In this document: piece after piece, positions 32,737 to 45,129 of the stretch | Layout: every line of letters begins with the position of its first letter | How positions within the stretch are numbered: the first letter of the stretch is position 1 | Assembly: GCF_003007735.2 (NCBI RefSeq) | Contig: NZ_PXNQ02000002.1 | Location: 310,001 to 374,000 of the forward strand | Reading direction: 5' to 3' | Source of the DNA: Paracoccus methylarcula | Lineage (GTDB): Bacteria; Pseudomonadota; Alphaproteobacteria; Rhodobacterales; Rhodobacteraceae | DNA length: 64,000 nt | Notes under the pieces: generated by a model | What the model was told of the DNA's origin: nothing | Databases searched by the model: none | What the model saw: only the letters and a program-made list of their open reading frames with translations | Position numbers and translations under genes: made by a program

Positions 32737-33498
32737 ATGCGGCCAGCCCTTCGCCAGCCCGTCAGCCTGAGTGCCGCCCTTCTGGGGCTGGCGCTGCTGG
32801 CCGGTTGCGGTGCGGGCGACGATCGTCCGCCCAGCAAGCCCGAGCAACTGACCGCGCGTCTCGCGACCCCCGATGGCGCGACACTGACACGGGCGCGGAT
32901 CTCGACCAAATCGGGCGAGATCCTGATTCTCGAACCGGATGGAGAGGTCACTTCGATGGATCTCGACAGTCCCGGGGGGAAGGATGCCTTCGCCGTCACC
33001 GAAGAAGAACTGATGGCGCTCAACGCCAATCTCGAACTGGAGATACCTGGCGCGGCCGCCCCTGCAAGGGGGGCTGGCCGGCCACCGGAAATGACTGCGC
33101 AGCAAAAGGCATTGAAGGCTTTTGCCGCCAGGACGCAGCCCGCCTTGCCGACCTGGAAGGAAGGCACCGAGATCGATCCCGAGATGTTCATCGGCACGAA
33201 GGTCACGGTGCTGAACAAGGGCAAGGGCGACGATCTGGTCAGCGTGGTCGCGAATCTGCGCAAGGGGGTGGACGCCGATATCGCCTTTTCGTATGCCACC
33301 TGCGCGCTGGCAGGTTGGGCCAAGGCCGAGGGAACGCATTACGGGCGTCATATCCGCACGTTACAGGACACGCGCGACGGCAAGTTGCTGATCGACGCCG
33401 CCTTCACGATCTCGGACGAGAAGCCACTGGGGCTGCGGGTGATGGAAACAGAAGATGCCTTGCGCGAATGCAAGGCGCGCGGCATTCCCGCGGCATGA
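32737..33498 (+). CDS. predicted lipoprotein in the nuo operon
   Basis: A 253-residue hypothetical protein. Its N-terminus has a lipoprotein signal with lipobox LLAGC (Cys near residue 23), so it should be lipid-anchored outside the inner membrane. ATG 32737 is chosen because it starts directly before the signal peptide. The rest is soluble, with GEILILEPDGEVTSMDLDSP near residue 62 and a linker rich in Pro/Ala. I know no family. It lies between nuoG and nuoH, with 4- and 18-base gaps, so it is co-transcribed. Confidence 0.7.
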   Translation: MRPALRQPVSLSAALLGLALLAGCGAGDDRPPSKPEQLTARLATPDGATLTRARISTKSGEILILEPDGEVTSMDLDSPGGKDAFAVTEEELMALNANLELEIPGAAAPARGAGRPPEMTAQQKALKAFAARTQPALPTWKEGTEIDPEMFIGTKVTVLNKGKGDDLVSVVANLRKGVDADIAFSYATCALAGWAKAEGTHYGRHIRTLQDTRDGKLLIDAAFTISDEKPLGLRVMETEDALRECKARGIPAA

Positions 33499-33516
33499 GA
33501 AAGAGGAACAGGCGAT

Positions 33517-34548
33517 ATGGCTGATTTTTGGGCATCCTCCTGGGGCATCGCGCTAAGCTTGCTGCTACAGGGACTTGCGCTGATCGCCTTTGTGATGGGC
33601 TCGCTCATCTATATGGTCTATGGCGACCGCAAGATCTGGGCCGCCGTGCAGATGCGGCGCGGCCCCAACGTGGTCGGACCATGGGGGCTGCTGCAGACCT
33701 TTGCCGACGCGCTGAAATATGTCGTCAAGGAAATCGTCGTCCCGGCGGGCGCCGACAAGTTCGTCTTCTTCCTCGCGCCCTTCCTGTCGATGGTGCTGGC
33801 GCTGCTGGCCTTTGTCGCGATTCCCTTCGCGCCGGGCTGGGTGATGGCCGATATCAATGTCGGCATCCTGTTCATCTTCGCCGTCTCCTCGCTTGAAGTG
33901 TATGGCGTGATCATGGGCGGTTGGGCCTCGAACTCGAAATATCCGTTCCTCGGTTCGCTGCGCTCCGCCGCACAAATGATTTCATACGAGGTCAGCCTTG
34001 GCCTGATCATCATCGGCATCATCATCTCGACCGGCTCGATGAACCTGACCGCGATCGTCGAGGCGCAAAGCGGTGCGGGGCTTCTGTCCTGGTATTGGCT
34101 GCCGCATCTGCCGATGCTGGTGCTGTTCTTCGTCTCGGCGCTGGCCGAGACCAACCGCCCGCCCTTCGACCTGCCCGAGGCGGAATCGGAGCTGGTCGCG
34201 GGTTTCATGGTCGAATATTCCTCGACGCCCTACCTGCTGTTCATGGCCGGCGAATATATCGCCATGTGGCTGATGTGCGCGCTGATTTCGCTGTTGTTCT
34301 TCGGCGGCTGGCTGTCGCCCATCCCCGGCATTCCCGATGGGGCGCTGTGGATGTTCCTGAAGATGGTCTTCTGGTTCTTCATGTTCGCCATGGTGAAGGC
34401 CATCGTGCCGCGTTACCGCTATGACCAGCTGATGCGGATCGGCTGGAAAGTATTCCTGCCGCTGTCGCTGGCCTGGGTGGTGATCGTGGCGTTCCTGGCA
34501 AAATACGAAGTGCTCGGCGGGTTCTGGACCCGTTGGGCGGGGGTATAA
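33517..34548 (+). CDS. nuoH: NADH-quinone oxidoreductase subunit H
   Basis: A 343-residue membrane subunit with about eight helices that forms the quinone channel entrance. Conserved loops are [20 protein letters not shown] near residue 30-49, [19 protein letters not shown] near 209-227 and [18 protein letters not shown]. Full length and intact. It is followed three bases later by nuoI. Confidence 0.97.
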   Translation: MADFWASSWGIALSLLLQGLALIAFVMGSLIYMVYGDRKIWAAVQMRRGPNVVGPWGLLQTFADALKYVVKEIVVPAGADKFVFFLAPFLSMVLALLAFVAIPFAPGWVMADINVGILFIFAVSSLEVYGVIMGGWASNSKYPFLGSLRSAAQMISYEVSLGLIIIGIIISTGSMNLTAIVEAQSGAGLLSWYWLPHLPMLVLFFVSALAETNRPPFDLPEAESELVAGFMVEYSSTPYLLFMAGEYIAMWLMCALISLLFFGGWLSPIPGIPDGALWMFLKMVFWFFMFAMVKAIVPRYRYDQLMRIGWKVFLPLSLAWVVIVAFLAKYEVLGGFWTRWAGV

Positions 34549-35449
<901 letters not shown>

Positions 35450-35453
<4 letters not shown>

Positions 35454-36052
35454 TCACTTTCGCATTCTACCTGTTCGCGATCTCTGTCTGCGTGGCCGGC
35501 CTGATGGTCGTATTGTCCAGGAACCCGGTCCATTCGGTGCTGTGGCTGATCCTTGCCTTCCTGTCGGCATCGGGACTGTTCGTGCTACAGGGCGCCGAAT
35601 TCGTGGCGATGCTGCTGATCATCGTCTATGTCGGTGCGGTCGCGGTGCTGTTCCTTTTCGTGGTGATGATGCTGGACGTGGATTTCGCCGAGCTTCGGGG
35701 CGAGTTTGCCCGCTATCTTCCGCTTGGCGGGCTGATCGCGGTGGTGCTGCTGGCACAGCTGGCCATCGCCCTGGGCGCCTGGCAAAGCGCCGAGCAGGCC
35801 GAGGCGCTGCGCAGCGTTCCGATCACCGCCGAGGCGATGAATTCGCATGCCATCGGCCTGGTGCTTTATGACCGCTACATGCTGCCGTTCCAGCTTGCCG
35901 GGCTGATCCTGCTGGTGGCGATGATCGGGGCGATCACCCTGACCATGCGGCATCGCAGGGATATCAAGCGGCAGGATGTGGTGGCGCAAATGCATCGCGA
36001 TCCGGCCAAGACGATGGAGATGCGCGATATCAAGCCGGGGCAGGGGCTCTGA
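35450..36052 (+). CDS. nuoJ: NADH-quinone oxidoreductase subunit J
   Basis: A 200-residue membrane subunit with five predicted helices. The typical [20 protein letters not shown] start, the [20 protein letters not shown] block and [20 protein letters not shown] near residue 60-80 are all present. The third helix of NuoJ contains the pi-bulge involved in coupling. It overlaps the upstream CMD gene by ATGA. Confidence 0.97.
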
Positions 36053-36070
36053 GTGCCGGTGGCTGGATAA

Positions 36071-36457
<387 letters not shown>

Positions 36458-36463
36458 GGGATC

Positions 36464-38608
36464 ATGGCGCAATTCATCCTTTTTGCCCCATTGCTGGGCG
36501 CGATCATCGCCGGGTTCGGCTGGCGCATGATCGGCGAGCAGGCGGCGCAATACCTGACCACGGGCATCCTGTTCGCCGCCGCGCTGTTCAGCTGGATCAT
36601 CTTTCTCGGTTTCGATGGCGAGATGCGGCAGATCCCGGTCTTTGACTGGGTGGTCTCGGGCGATTTCACCTCGGAATGGGCGATCCGGCTGGACCGGCTG
36701 ACCGCGATCATGCTGGTCGTGGTGACCACGGTCTCGGCGCTGGTTCACCTTTATTCCGTGGGCTACATGGCCCATGACGAGAATTTCGACCACGACCAGA
36801 ACTACAAGGCGCGGTTCTTCGCCTATCTGTCATTCTTCACCTTCGCCATGCTGATGCTGGTGACGGCGGATAACCTGTTGCAGATGTTCTTCGGATGGGA
36901 GGGCGTGGGCGTCGCCTCCTACCTGCTGATCGGCTTCTATTTCAAGAAACAGTCTGCGGGCGCGGCGGCGATGAAGGCCTTCATCGTCAACCGGGTCGGC
37001 GATTTCGGCTTCCTGCTGGGGATCTTCGGGCTGTTCTGGATGACCGGCGGGATCCAGTTCGACACGATCTTCGCGCAGGTCCCCGATCTGGCGCAAACCC
37101 AGATGCATTTCCTGTGGCGCGACTGGAACGCGGCCGAGGTGCTGGCGGTGCTGCTCTTCATCGGCGCGATGGGCAAATCGGCCCAGCTCTTCCTGCATAC
37201 CTGGCTGCCCGACGCGATGGAGGGTCCGACCCCGGTTTCCGCCCTGATCCACGCCGCGACCATGGTGACGGCGGGGGTGTTCCTTGTCTGCCGCATGTCA
37301 CCGCTGTTCGAATTCGCGCCCGACGCCAAGACCTTCGTCACCGTGATCGGCGCGACCACCGCCTTCTTTGCCGCCACCGTGGGCCTGGTGCAGAACGACA
37401 TCAAGCGCGTCATCGCCTATTCGACCTGTTCGCAGCTTGGCTACATGTTCGTGGCGGCGGGTGTCGGCGTCTATTCGGTCGCCATGTTCCACCTGCTGAC
37501 CCATGCCTTCTTCAAGGCGATGCTGTTCCTTGGCGCCGGTTCCGTCATCCATGCGATGCATCACGAGCAGGACATGCGTAATTACGGGGGCCTGCGCAAG
37601 AAAGTGCCGCTGACCTTCTGGGCTATGCTGATCGGCACATTGGCCATTACCGGCGTCGGTATTCCGCTGACCCATATCGGATTCGCCGGTTTCCTGTCCA
37701 AGGATGCCGCGATCGAGAGCGCGTGGGCCGGGAATTCCTATGCCTTCTGGATGCTGGTCATCGCCGCCGCCTTTACCAGTTTCTATAGCTGGCGGCTGAT
37801 GTTCATGACCTTCTGGGGCGAGCCGCGTGGCGATCATCATGCGCATGAGCATGCCCATGAAAGCCCGCGCGTGATGACCGTTCCCCTGGGGGTTCTGGCC
37901 GTGGGCGCGATATTCGCCGGGATGGTCTGGTATCAGCCCTTCTTCGGCAGCCATGACCGCGTCGCCGAGTTCTTCCACATGGGCCATGGCGAGGAACATG
38001 CCAGCACTGATGCCGAACATGGCGAAGCCGCCCCTGCCGAACATGGCGGGGAAGAGGCCGCCGGCGCGGAAGAAGGCCATGACGCTGCCGCCGCACCCGC
38101 AGAGGGCGAGGCAGCCGGGGGCGAGGGTCACGCAATTGCCACCGATGTTCCGGCTCCGGTCGGGGGCGCGATCTACATGCATCCCGACAACCACGTTCTG
38201 GACGAGGCGCACCATTCGCCCGCATGGGTCAAGGTTTCGCCTTTCATCGCCATGTTGGGCGGGCTGCTGCTGGCGTGGATATTCTATATCCGCAAGCCGG
38301 AACTCCCCGCGAAACTGGCCGCGCAGCAGGCGGGGCTGTACCAGTTCCTGCTGAACAAGTGGTATTTCGACGAACTTTACGACGTGATTTTCACAAGACC
38401 TGCCAGATGGTTGGGCCACAAGCTGTGGACGGGCGGCGACGGAGCGGTTATCGACGGCGCCATCAACGGGGTTGCCATGGGAATCATCCCACGCCTGACG
38501 CGCTTTGCCGGCCGGGTGCAATCGGGCTACCTGTTCCATTACGCCTTCGCGATGGTGCTTGGCATCGTGGGCTTGCTGATCTGGGTGATGATGCGGGGAA
38601 CGCACTGA
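36464..38608 (+). CDS. nuoL: NADH-quinone oxidoreductase subunit L
   Basis: A 714-residue antiporter-like subunit at the tip of the membrane arm, with about 15-16 helices and the lateral helix near the C-terminus. The core motif [19 protein letters not shown] near residue 144 and [20 protein letters not shown] near 244 are conserved. Residues about 505-566 form an unusual acidic, alanine- and histidine-rich stretch ([20 protein letters not shown] and onward) between helices, longer than in E. coli. It begins six bases after nuoK. Confidence 0.97.
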   Translation: MAQFILFAPLLGAIIAGFGWRMIGEQAAQYLTTGILFAAALFSWIIFLGFDGEMRQIPVFDWVVSGDFTSEWAIRLDRLTAIMLVVVTTVSALVHLYSVGYMAHDENFDHDQNYKARFFAYLSFFTFAMLMLVTADNLLQMFFGWEGVGVASYLLIGFYFKKQSAGAAAMKAFIVNRVGDFGFLLGIFGLFWMTGGIQFDTIFAQVPDLAQTQMHFLWRDWNAAEVLAVLLFIGAMGKSAQLFLHTWLPDAMEGPTPVSALIHAATMVTAGVFLVCRMSPLFEFAPDAKTFVTVIGATTAFFAATVGLVQNDIKRVIAYSTCSQLGYMFVAAGVGVYSVAMFHLLTHAFFKAMLFLGAGSVIHAMHHEQDMRNYGGLRKKVPLTFWAMLIGTLAITGVGIPLTHIGFAGFLSKDAAIESAWAGNSYAFWMLVIAAAFTSFYSWRLMFMTFWGEPRGDHHAHEHAHESPRVMTVPLGVLAVGAIFAGMVWYQPFFGSHDRVAEFFHMGHGEEHASTDAEHGEAAPAEHGGEEAAGAEEGHDAAAAPAEGEAAGGEGHAIATDVPAPVGGAIYMHPDNHVLDEAHHSPAWVKVSPFIAMLGGLLLAWIFYIRKPELPAKLAAQQAGLYQFLLNKWYFDELYDVIFTRPARWLGHKLWTGGDGAVIDGAINGVAMGIIPRLTRFAGRVQSGYLFHYAFAMVLGIVGLLIWVMMRGTH

Positions 38609-38609
38609 C

Positions 38610-40178
38610 ATGACGAACCTACTTTCGATCATCACCTTCCTGCCGATCGTTGCCGCGCTGATCCTGGCGCTGTTCCTGCGCGGAGAGGATGCGGCCGCGC
38701 AGAAAAACGCCAAATACCTGGCGCTGATCGCGACCTCGGCGACCTTCCTGATCTCGCTCTTCCTGCTGGCGGGCTTCAACCCGGCGGATACGGGCTTTCA
38801 ATTCGTCGAGGATCATCCCTGGATCATGGGGCTGCGCTACAGGATGGGCGTGGACGGGATCTCGATCCTCTTCGTGTTGCTGACCACGTTCCTGATGCCG
38901 CTGACGATCCTGTCGACCTGGCATGTCACGGACCGGGTCAAGGATTACATGATCGCCTTCCTGGTGCTGGAAGGGCTGATGATCGGCGTCTTCACGGCGC
39001 TGGATCTGTTCCTGTTCTACCTGTTCTTCGAGGCCGGGCTGATCCCGATGTTCCTGATCATCGGGATCTGGGGTGGAAAGAACCGCATCTACGCGGCCTT
39101 CAAGTTCTTCCTCTACACTTTCCTCGGCTCGGTGCTGATGCTGGTGGCGATGATCGCCATGTATCGCAGCGCGGGCACCACCGATATCGCCGCCCTGCTG
39201 GATCACGACTTCCCGTCCCAGACAATCCGGCTGCTGGGCTTTACCATCACCGGCGGCATGCAGACCCTGCTGTTCATCGCCTTCTTCGCCAGTTTCGCGG
39301 TGAAGATGCCGATGTGGCCGGTGCATACATGGCTGCCCGATGCCCACGTCCAGGCGCCGACCGCCGGCTCGGTCGTGCTGGCGGCGGTGCTGCTGAAGAT
39401 GGGCGGCTATGGTTTCCTGCGCTTCTCGCTGCCGATGTTCCCGGTGGCAAGCGAGCTGCTGCAGCCGCTGGTTTTCTGGATGTCGGCCATCGCCATCGTC
39501 TATACCTCGCTGGTGGCGCTGGCGCAGACCGACATGAAGAAGCTGATCGCCTATAGCTCGGTCGCGCATATGGGCTATGTCACCATGGGGATCTTCGCCG
39601 CCAACCAGCAGGGGCTGGACGGGGCGATCTTCCAGATGCTGTCGCATGGTTTCATCTCGGGCGCGCTGTTCCTTTGCGTCGGCGTGATCTATGACCGGAT
39701 GCATACGCGCGAGATCGACGCCTATGGCGGCTTGGTGAACCGGATGCCCGCCTATGCGCTGGTATTCATGTTCTTCACGCTGGCCAATGTCGGCTTGCCG
39801 GGCACCTCGGGCTTCGTGGGCGAGTTTCTCACCCTGATGGGCACCTTCAAGGCCAATACCTGGGTCGCCTTTGTCGCCGCGACCGGCGTGATCCTGTCGG
39901 CGTGCTACGCGCTGTGGCTCTATCGCCGGGTGACCTTCGGGGCGCTGATCAAGGAAAGCCTCAAGACCATCTCGGACATGACCCCGCGCGAGAAATGGAT
40001 CTTCGCGCCGCTGGTCGCGATGACGCTGCTGCTGGGCGTCTATCCGCGGCTGGTGACCGACATTACCGGTCCGGCGGTGGAATCACTGCTGGTCGGATAT
40101 CAGAACGCCCTGCCGCATGACCTGGCCGACGGCCTCGCCCCGATGGGCGCCGCCGCCGCGTCCGAGACCAGCCATTGA
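38610..40178 (+). CDS. nuoM: NADH-quinone oxidoreductase subunit M
   Basis: A 522-residue antiporter-like membrane subunit with about 14 helices. Key blocks are [18 protein letters not shown] near residue 143, [20 protein letters not shown] near 231 with the coupling lysine, and [18 protein letters not shown] near 311. The product is intact and starts one base after the nuoL stop codon region (TGACATG). Confidence 0.97.
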   Translation: MTNLLSIITFLPIVAALILALFLRGEDAAAQKNAKYLALIATSATFLISLFLLAGFNPADTGFQFVEDHPWIMGLRYRMGVDGISILFVLLTTFLMPLTILSTWHVTDRVKDYMIAFLVLEGLMIGVFTALDLFLFYLFFEAGLIPMFLIIGIWGGKNRIYAAFKFFLYTFLGSVLMLVAMIAMYRSAGTTDIAALLDHDFPSQTIRLLGFTITGGMQTLLFIAFFASFAVKMPMWPVHTWLPDAHVQAPTAGSVVLAAVLLKMGGYGFLRFSLPMFPVASELLQPLVFWMSAIAIVYTSLVALAQTDMKKLIAYSSVAHMGYVTMGIFAANQQGLDGAIFQMLSHGFISGALFLCVGVIYDRMHTREIDAYGGLVNRMPAYALVFMFFTLANVGLPGTSGFVGEFLTLMGTFKANTWVAFVAATGVILSACYALWLYRRVTFGALIKESLKTISDMTPREKWIFAPLVAMTLLLGVYPRLVTDITGPAVESLLVGYQNALPHDLADGLAPMGAAAASETSH

Positions 40179-40188
40179 GGAAAGCAAG

Positions 40189-41711
40189 ATGACCGCGCTC
40201 GATTTCTCGACCATCCTGCCCGAGCTGCTGCTGGCCATCTATGCGATGGCGGCACTGATGGCCGGGGCTTATTTCGGCAAGGACGCGATTGCCAGGCCGC
40301 TGCTCTGGGCGACCGTCGCGGCGCTGCTGATCGCAGGGCTGTATATCGGGTCGGGCAGCCATCCCGAGCAGACCGTCTTTTTCGACATGTTCATCGACGA
40401 CGCCTTCGCGCGTTTCGCCAAGGTGACCATCCTGCTCTCTGCCGCCGCCGTCCTGGCGATGAGTGCCGATTACATGACCCGGCACGGGCTGATGCGGTTC
40501 GAATACCCGATCCTGGTTATCCTGGCCGGGGTCGGCATGATGATGATGGTCTCGGCGGGCGATCTTCTGTCGCTCTACATGGGGCTGGAACTGCAATCCC
40601 TGTCGCTTTACGTCATCGCCGCGATGCGCCGCGAAAGCGCCAAGTCCTCCGAGGCGGGGTTGAAATATTTCGTCCTTGGCGCGCTCAGCTCGGGCCTGCT
40701 GCTGTTCGGCGCCTCGCTGGTCTACGGCTTCGCGGGCACCACCAGCTTTGCCGGCATCATCGGGACCGTGAATGCGGGCGAGCTGTCGATGGGGCTGCTT
40801 TTCGGCATGGTCTTCCTGCTGGTCGGCCTTGCCTTCAAGGTCTCGGCTGTGCCCTTCCACATGTGGACGCCTGATGTCTACGAGGGCGCACCGACGCCGG
40901 TCACCGCCTTCTTCGCGACCGCGCCCAAGGTCGCCGCGATGGCGCTGATCGCGCGGCTGCTCTTCGGTGCCTTCGGCAATGTGCCGGGTGATTGGGGGCA
41001 GATCGTCGCCGCGCTGGCAGTCATGTCGATGTTCCTCGCTCGATCGCCGGGATCGGGCAGCGCAATATCAAGCGGCTGATGGCCTATTCCTCGATCGCGC
41101 ATATGGGATTCGCGCTGGTCGGCCTGGCGGCGGGCAATGCCGATGGCGTGCAGGCGATGCTGATGTATATGGCGATCTATGCCGCGATGAATGTCGGCAC
41201 CTTCGCCTTCATCCTGTCGATGGAGCGTGACGGCCAGCCGGTCACCGACCTGGACAGCCTGAACCGTTTTGCCGCGAAGGAACCGCTCAAGGCTCTGGCC
41301 GTTCTGTTCCTGATGTTCAGCCTAGCCGGCGTGCCGCCCTTCCTTGGCTTCTTCGCCAAGCTGGGCGTGCTGTCTGCCGCGGTCGAGGCGGGGATGGCGT
41401 GGCTGGCGGTCGCGGGCGTGGTCGCCTCGGTCATTGGCGCATTCTACTATCTGCGGATCGTCTATTACATGTTCTTCGGCGCCGAGAGCGAGGGGATCGA
41501 CAGCCGCATGGGATTGGTGCAGTTCCTCGCATTGATCCTGCCCGCCGCCGTGCTGCTATTGGGGGCGGTGACCATGCTGGGCCTGGACGATGCCGCCGCG
41601 ACTGCCGCGCAATCGCTGGTCGGCTCTGAAACCGCCGCGGTTGAGGCCGTCACGAGTGCAGGGGGCGAGGCGCCCACCGATTCGATACCGGCCGAGACAG
41701 CGGGTGAGTGA
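40189..41711 (+). pseudogene. nuoN: NADH-quinone oxidoreductase subunit N, frameshifted
   Basis: Restoring one base yields 507 residues, normal for NuoN. The first frame runs [20 protein letters not shown] through [19 protein letters not shown] to [11 protein letters not shown]. The break is at about 41039, where TTCCTCGCTCG is read in place of TTCCTCGGCTCG, one G short. The next frame carries on [20 protein letters not shown] to the C-terminus. ATG 40189 begins the family domain; an open frame from 40117 overlaps nuoM and is not used. NuoN is the innermost antiporter-like subunit. As in nuoG, a sequencing deletion is more plausible than a dead gene at the end of an intact operon. Confidence 0.92.
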
Positions 41712-42477
41712 TCCGACCACGGGAAACTGGCCCGAAGGTGTCGCCCGTCACATTCTGGAACGGGTGGACAGCACCAATGCCGAGGCGTTCAGGCTCGCCC
41801 CCCGGCTGAGTGGCCCGGCCTGGATCATGGCGCACCGGCAAGAGGCGGGCCGGGGACGCCGTGGCCGTCCCTGGGCCGATCCTCCCGGCAATTTCGCCGC
41901 CACCCTGGTTCTGCACCCCGATGGCAGCCCCGCCGATGCGGCGCGCCTGTCCTTTGTCGCGGCGCTGGCCCTGCATGACGCACTGACCGGGCTGTGCGGG
42001 CCGCAGCTCAATATCGCGTTGAAATGGCCGAATGACCTCTTGCTGAATGGCGGCAAGCTGTCGGGCATCCTGCTGGAGAGCGCGGGAGCGGGAAAGCAGA
42101 TGAACGCATTGGCCATCGGGATCGGCGTCAATCTCGCGAATGCCCCGGACAGGGAAGCCGTCGAGGAACATGCGACCCGCCCCGTGAGCCTGAAAGGCGA
42201 GACCGGGCTGGTGATCGCTCCGGAAGAGTTGCTGGACGCATTGGCCCCGGCTTTCGATCAATGGTGGCGGCAGATGCGCGGCCATGGTTTCGCGCCGATC
42301 CGGCAGGCATGGCTGGCCCGCGCCGCGAAACTGGGCGAGACAATCATCGCCCGGGTAGGTACAACCCGGACCGAAGGGCGTTTCGACGGTATCGACGATA
42401 GCGGCGCGTTGATCCTGACGACGCCAAGGGGGCGGCAGGCAATCCCTGCGGCCGAGATCTATTTCAGCGGAGGCTGA
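41704..42477 (+). CDS. birA: biotin-[acetyl-CoA-carboxylase] ligase
   Basis: A 257-residue class I biotin protein ligase lacking the N-terminal DNA-binding domain, so it should not repress transcription. Motifs are [14 protein letters not shown], the biotinyl-AMP loop [11 protein letters not shown] near residue 49, and [20 protein letters not shown] near 109-128. GTG 41704 overlaps the nuoN stop by eight bases and is the only start that keeps the STN motif. It would biotinylate acetyl-CoA carboxylase and the pyruvate carboxylase encoded at 19-22 kb. Confidence 0.94.
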   Translation: MSDPTTGNWPEGVARHILERVDSTNAEAFRLAPRLSGPAWIMAHRQEAGRGRRGRPWADPPGNFAATLVLHPDGSPADAARLSFVAALALHDALTGLCGPQLNIALKWPNDLLLNGGKLSGILLESAGAGKQMNALAIGIGVNLANAPDREAVEEHATRPVSLKGETGLVIAPEELLDALAPAFDQWWRQMRGHGFAPIRQAWLARAAKLGETIIARVGTTRTEGRFDGIDDSGALILTTPRGRQAIPAAEIYFSGG

Positions 42478-42480
42478 TCC

Positions 42481-43260
42481 ATGCTTCTGTGCATCGACAC
42501 CGGCAATACCAATACCGTGTTCTCGATTTGGGACGGTGGGAAATTCCTCGCGCATTGGCGCATCTCGACCGACCACCGGCGCACGGCGGATGAATATTTC
42601 GTCTGGCTGTCGACGCTGATCGAGGGGCAGAAATTCGGGCTGGAGATCAATGCCTGCATCATCAGCTCGACCGCGCCGCGGGTGGTGTTCAACCTGCGCG
42701 TGCTCTGCAACCGCTATTTCAACACGCGCCCGCTGGTGGTGGGCAAGCCCGATTGCCTGCTGCCGGTTCCGCCGCGCGTCGATGGCGGCACAACGGTCGG
42801 GCCGGACCGGCTGGTCAATACCGTTGCCGCCTTCGATCGCCATGGGCCGGACCTGATCGTGGTGGATTTCGGCACCGCGACGACCTTTGACGTGGTGGAT
42901 ATCGATGGCGCCTATATCGGCGGGGTGATCTCTCCCGGCGTCAACCTGTCGCTTGAGGCGTTGCATATGGGCGCGGCAAGCCTGCCACATGTCGATGTGA
43001 CCATGCCGACCAAGGTGATCGGCACGAATACGGTGGCCTGCCTGCAATCGGGCATTTTCTGGGGCTATATCGGGCTGGTCGAGGGGATCGTCCAGCATAT
43101 CCGGACCGAGCGCGACCGGCCGATGAAAGTTATCGCGACGGGGGGGCTTGCGCCGCTCTTCGATCAGGGGTTTGACCTGTTCGACACAATCGAAGACGAT
43201 CTGACGATGCACGGACTAAGATTAATTCACGATTACAACAAGGAGATGGGCAATGGCTGA
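42481..43260 (+). CDS. coaX: type III pantothenate kinase
   Basis: A 259-residue enzyme of the ASKHA fold that phosphorylates pantothenate, the first step of coenzyme A synthesis. The phosphate loop MLLCIDTGNTNTVFSIWD opens the protein, GPDRLVNTVAAF near residue 102 and VDFGTATTFDVVD near 125 follow. It starts three bases after birA and overlaps rnj by eight bases, so it is the second cofactor gene on the nuo transcript tail. Confidence 0.96.
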   Translation: MLLCIDTGNTNTVFSIWDGGKFLAHWRISTDHRRTADEYFVWLSTLIEGQKFGLEINACIISSTAPRVVFNLRVLCNRYFNTRPLVVGKPDCLLPVPPRVDGGTTVGPDRLVNTVAAFDRHGPDLIVVDFGTATTFDVVDIDGAYIGGVISPGVNLSLEALHMGAASLPHVDVTMPTKVIGTNTVACLQSGIFWGYIGLVEGIVQHIRTERDRPMKVIATGGLAPLFDQGFDLFDTIEDDLTMHGLRLIHDYNKEMGNG

Positions 43261-44929
43261 GCGCCTGATCTATCTGCCGCTAGGCGGCGCGGGCGAAATC
43301 GGCATGAACGCCTATGTCTATGGATATGGCGCGCCGGGCAAGGAGCGGCTGATCCTCGTGGATCTGGGCGTGACCTTCGGGGACATGGATTCAAGCCCCG
43401 GAATCGACCTGATCATGCCGGATCTGACATGGCTGGAGGAAAACCGCGACCGGTTGGAGGCGATCTTCATCACCCATGGTCACGAGGATCACCTGGGCGC
43501 GCTCGCGCATCTCTGGCCGCGGCTCGAAGTGCCGGTCTATGCCCGCAAGTTCACCGGAACCCTGTGCCGGTTGAAGCTGGAAGAGATGGGGCTGCCGGCG
43601 GAAACGGTGAAATTCGTCGATCCGCGCCCGCAGGTGATCGAGGCGGGGCCGTTCTCGGTGCAGTTCATGCCGGTCAGCCACTCGATCCCGGAAAGCGCCG
43701 CGCTGATCATCGACACGCCCGCCGGGCGCATCGTGCATACCGGGGATTTCAAGCTGGACGAGACCCCGGTCGTGGGCGATCCGTTCGAGCCGGCGAAATG
43801 GAGCGAGATCGCCAGCGAAGGGCAGGGGGTCAAGGTGCTGACCTGCGATTCCACCAATGTCTTCTCATCTCATCCGGGCCGATCCGAGTCGCTTCTGGCC
43901 GATCCGATCCGTGAATGGGTGATGGCGCAGAAGAACATGGTGGTGGCAACCACCTTCGCCAGCAATATCGCCCGGTTGAAGACATTGGCCGATGCGGCCA
44001 TCGCCTCGGGGCGCAAGGTCTGCCTGCTGGGGCGGGCGATGCGCCGGATGGTCTCGGTCGGTTTCGAGACCGGCGTGCTGCGTGATTTCCCCGAGACGAT
44101 CGGCCCGGACGAGGCGTCGGATATGCCGCGCGACAAGGTGATGCTGATCGTCACCGGCTCGCAGGGCGAACGCCGGGCGGCCAGTGCGCAGCTTTCGCGC
44201 GGGCGTTACCTGGGGCTGTCGCTGAAAGAGGGCGACAGCTTCCTGTTCAGCTCCAAGACCATTCCGGGCAATGAACGCTCGGTCGGGCGGATCATGAACG
44301 CGCTGAGCGAGATGGGCGTGGATGCCTTCGACGACCAGGACGGGCTTTACCACGTCTCGGGCCATGCCAACCGCCCGGATATCGAGAAGATCCACGAATT
44401 GCTGAAGCCGCAGATCGTCATTCCCATGCATGGCGAACATCTGCATCTGCGCGAACATGTGCAGATCGCCCGCGGCAAGGGCCTGAAGGCCGAGATTGCC
44501 ACGAATGGCACCATGCTGGAACTGACCGGGGACGCGCCGCGCGTGATCGACCAGGTCGAGACCGGACGGCTCTACCTTGATGGCAACACCCTGATCGGCG
44601 CCATGGACGGGATCGTGCGCGACCGCATCCGCATGGCCCTGAACGGGCATGCGCTGGTCAGCGTGATCGTGGACGAGGACGACAATGTCCTGCCCGATGC
44701 CTGGGTCGAGTTGATGGGCCTGCCCGAGCGGACCCGTGGCGGCGATGATCTGGCCCGGCATATCGAGGCCGAACTGGCCGAGTTCCTGGAAGGCGCTGAT
44801 GACAAGCTTGTCCGCGACGACAAGAAGATGGACGATGCGATCCGCAAGATCACCCGCCAGGTCAGCATGGAGGAAATCGGCAAGAAGCCCGAGGTCACGG
44901 TGATCGTCAGCCGGTTGACAGCGGACTAG
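43253..44929 (+). CDS. rnj: ribonuclease J
   Basis: A 558-residue metallo-beta-lactamase/beta-CASP ribonuclease with 5'-exonuclease and endonuclease activity on mRNA and rRNA precursors. The zinc motif ITHGHEDHLGALAHLW lies near residue 70, VSHSIPESAALII near 141 and HTGDFKLDE near 162. The C-terminal beta-CASP part has VIPMHGEHLHLREHVQIA near 386. The start overlaps coaX. The birA-coaX-rnj order behind nuoN is common in Rhodobacterales. Confidence 0.95.
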   Translation: MAERLIYLPLGGAGEIGMNAYVYGYGAPGKERLILVDLGVTFGDMDSSPGIDLIMPDLTWLEENRDRLEAIFITHGHEDHLGALAHLWPRLEVPVYARKFTGTLCRLKLEEMGLPAETVKFVDPRPQVIEAGPFSVQFMPVSHSIPESAALIIDTPAGRIVHTGDFKLDETPVVGDPFEPAKWSEIASEGQGVKVLTCDSTNVFSSHPGRSESLLADPIREWVMAQKNMVVATTFASNIARLKTLADAAIASGRKVCLLGRAMRRMVSVGFETGVLRDFPETIGPDEASDMPRDKVMLIVTGSQGERRAASAQLSRGRYLGLSLKEGDSFLFSSKTIPGNERSVGRIMNALSEMGVDAFDDQDGLYHVSGHANRPDIEKIHELLKPQIVIPMHGEHLHLREHVQIARGKGLKAEIATNGTMLELTGDAPRVIDQVETGRLYLDGNTLIGAMDGIVRDRIRMALNGHALVSVIVDEDDNVLPDAWVELMGLPERTRGGDDLARHIEAELAEFLEGADDKLVRDDKKMDDAIRKITRQVSMEEIGKKPEVTVIVSRLTAD

Positions 44930-44960
44930 GACGGGATTCATGATCTGCGTCCCGCGAAGG

Positions 44961-45050
44961 CCGGGGGTTTCACACCCGTCGCCGGCTGGTTCTCGAACCC
45001 GTGGCGCGACCTCCCGGCGACCCCCGTGGGATATTTACATGAAGAAGAAG
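44961..45050 (+). repeat. intergenic GGGATATTT/AAGAAGAA element, copy 1
   Basis: Downstream of rnj lies GGGATATTTACATGAAGAAG at 45028-45047 (continuing AAG), preceded by CCCCC. Upstream of it the region folds through GTCGCCGG and CCGGCGAC arms, and GGGGGTTTCACACCC. Two related copies in opposite orientation are found at about 58.9 and 62.5 kb. The 200-bp gap between rnj and trmB otherwise holds nothing recognisable. Confidence 0.6.
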
Positions 45051-45129
45051 CGAAGCCTGGTTCGGGGATTGCCAACAGGCTTCGCATTGTATCCGGTAAC
45101 GGATACTGCCTGTGCCGAGATGATGAAAC

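Noticed and set aside
44930..45129. Possible SAM riboswitch or leader before trmB
   Set aside because: The GC-rich folds here match the repeated intergenic element found at two other loci and show no known riboswitch core.
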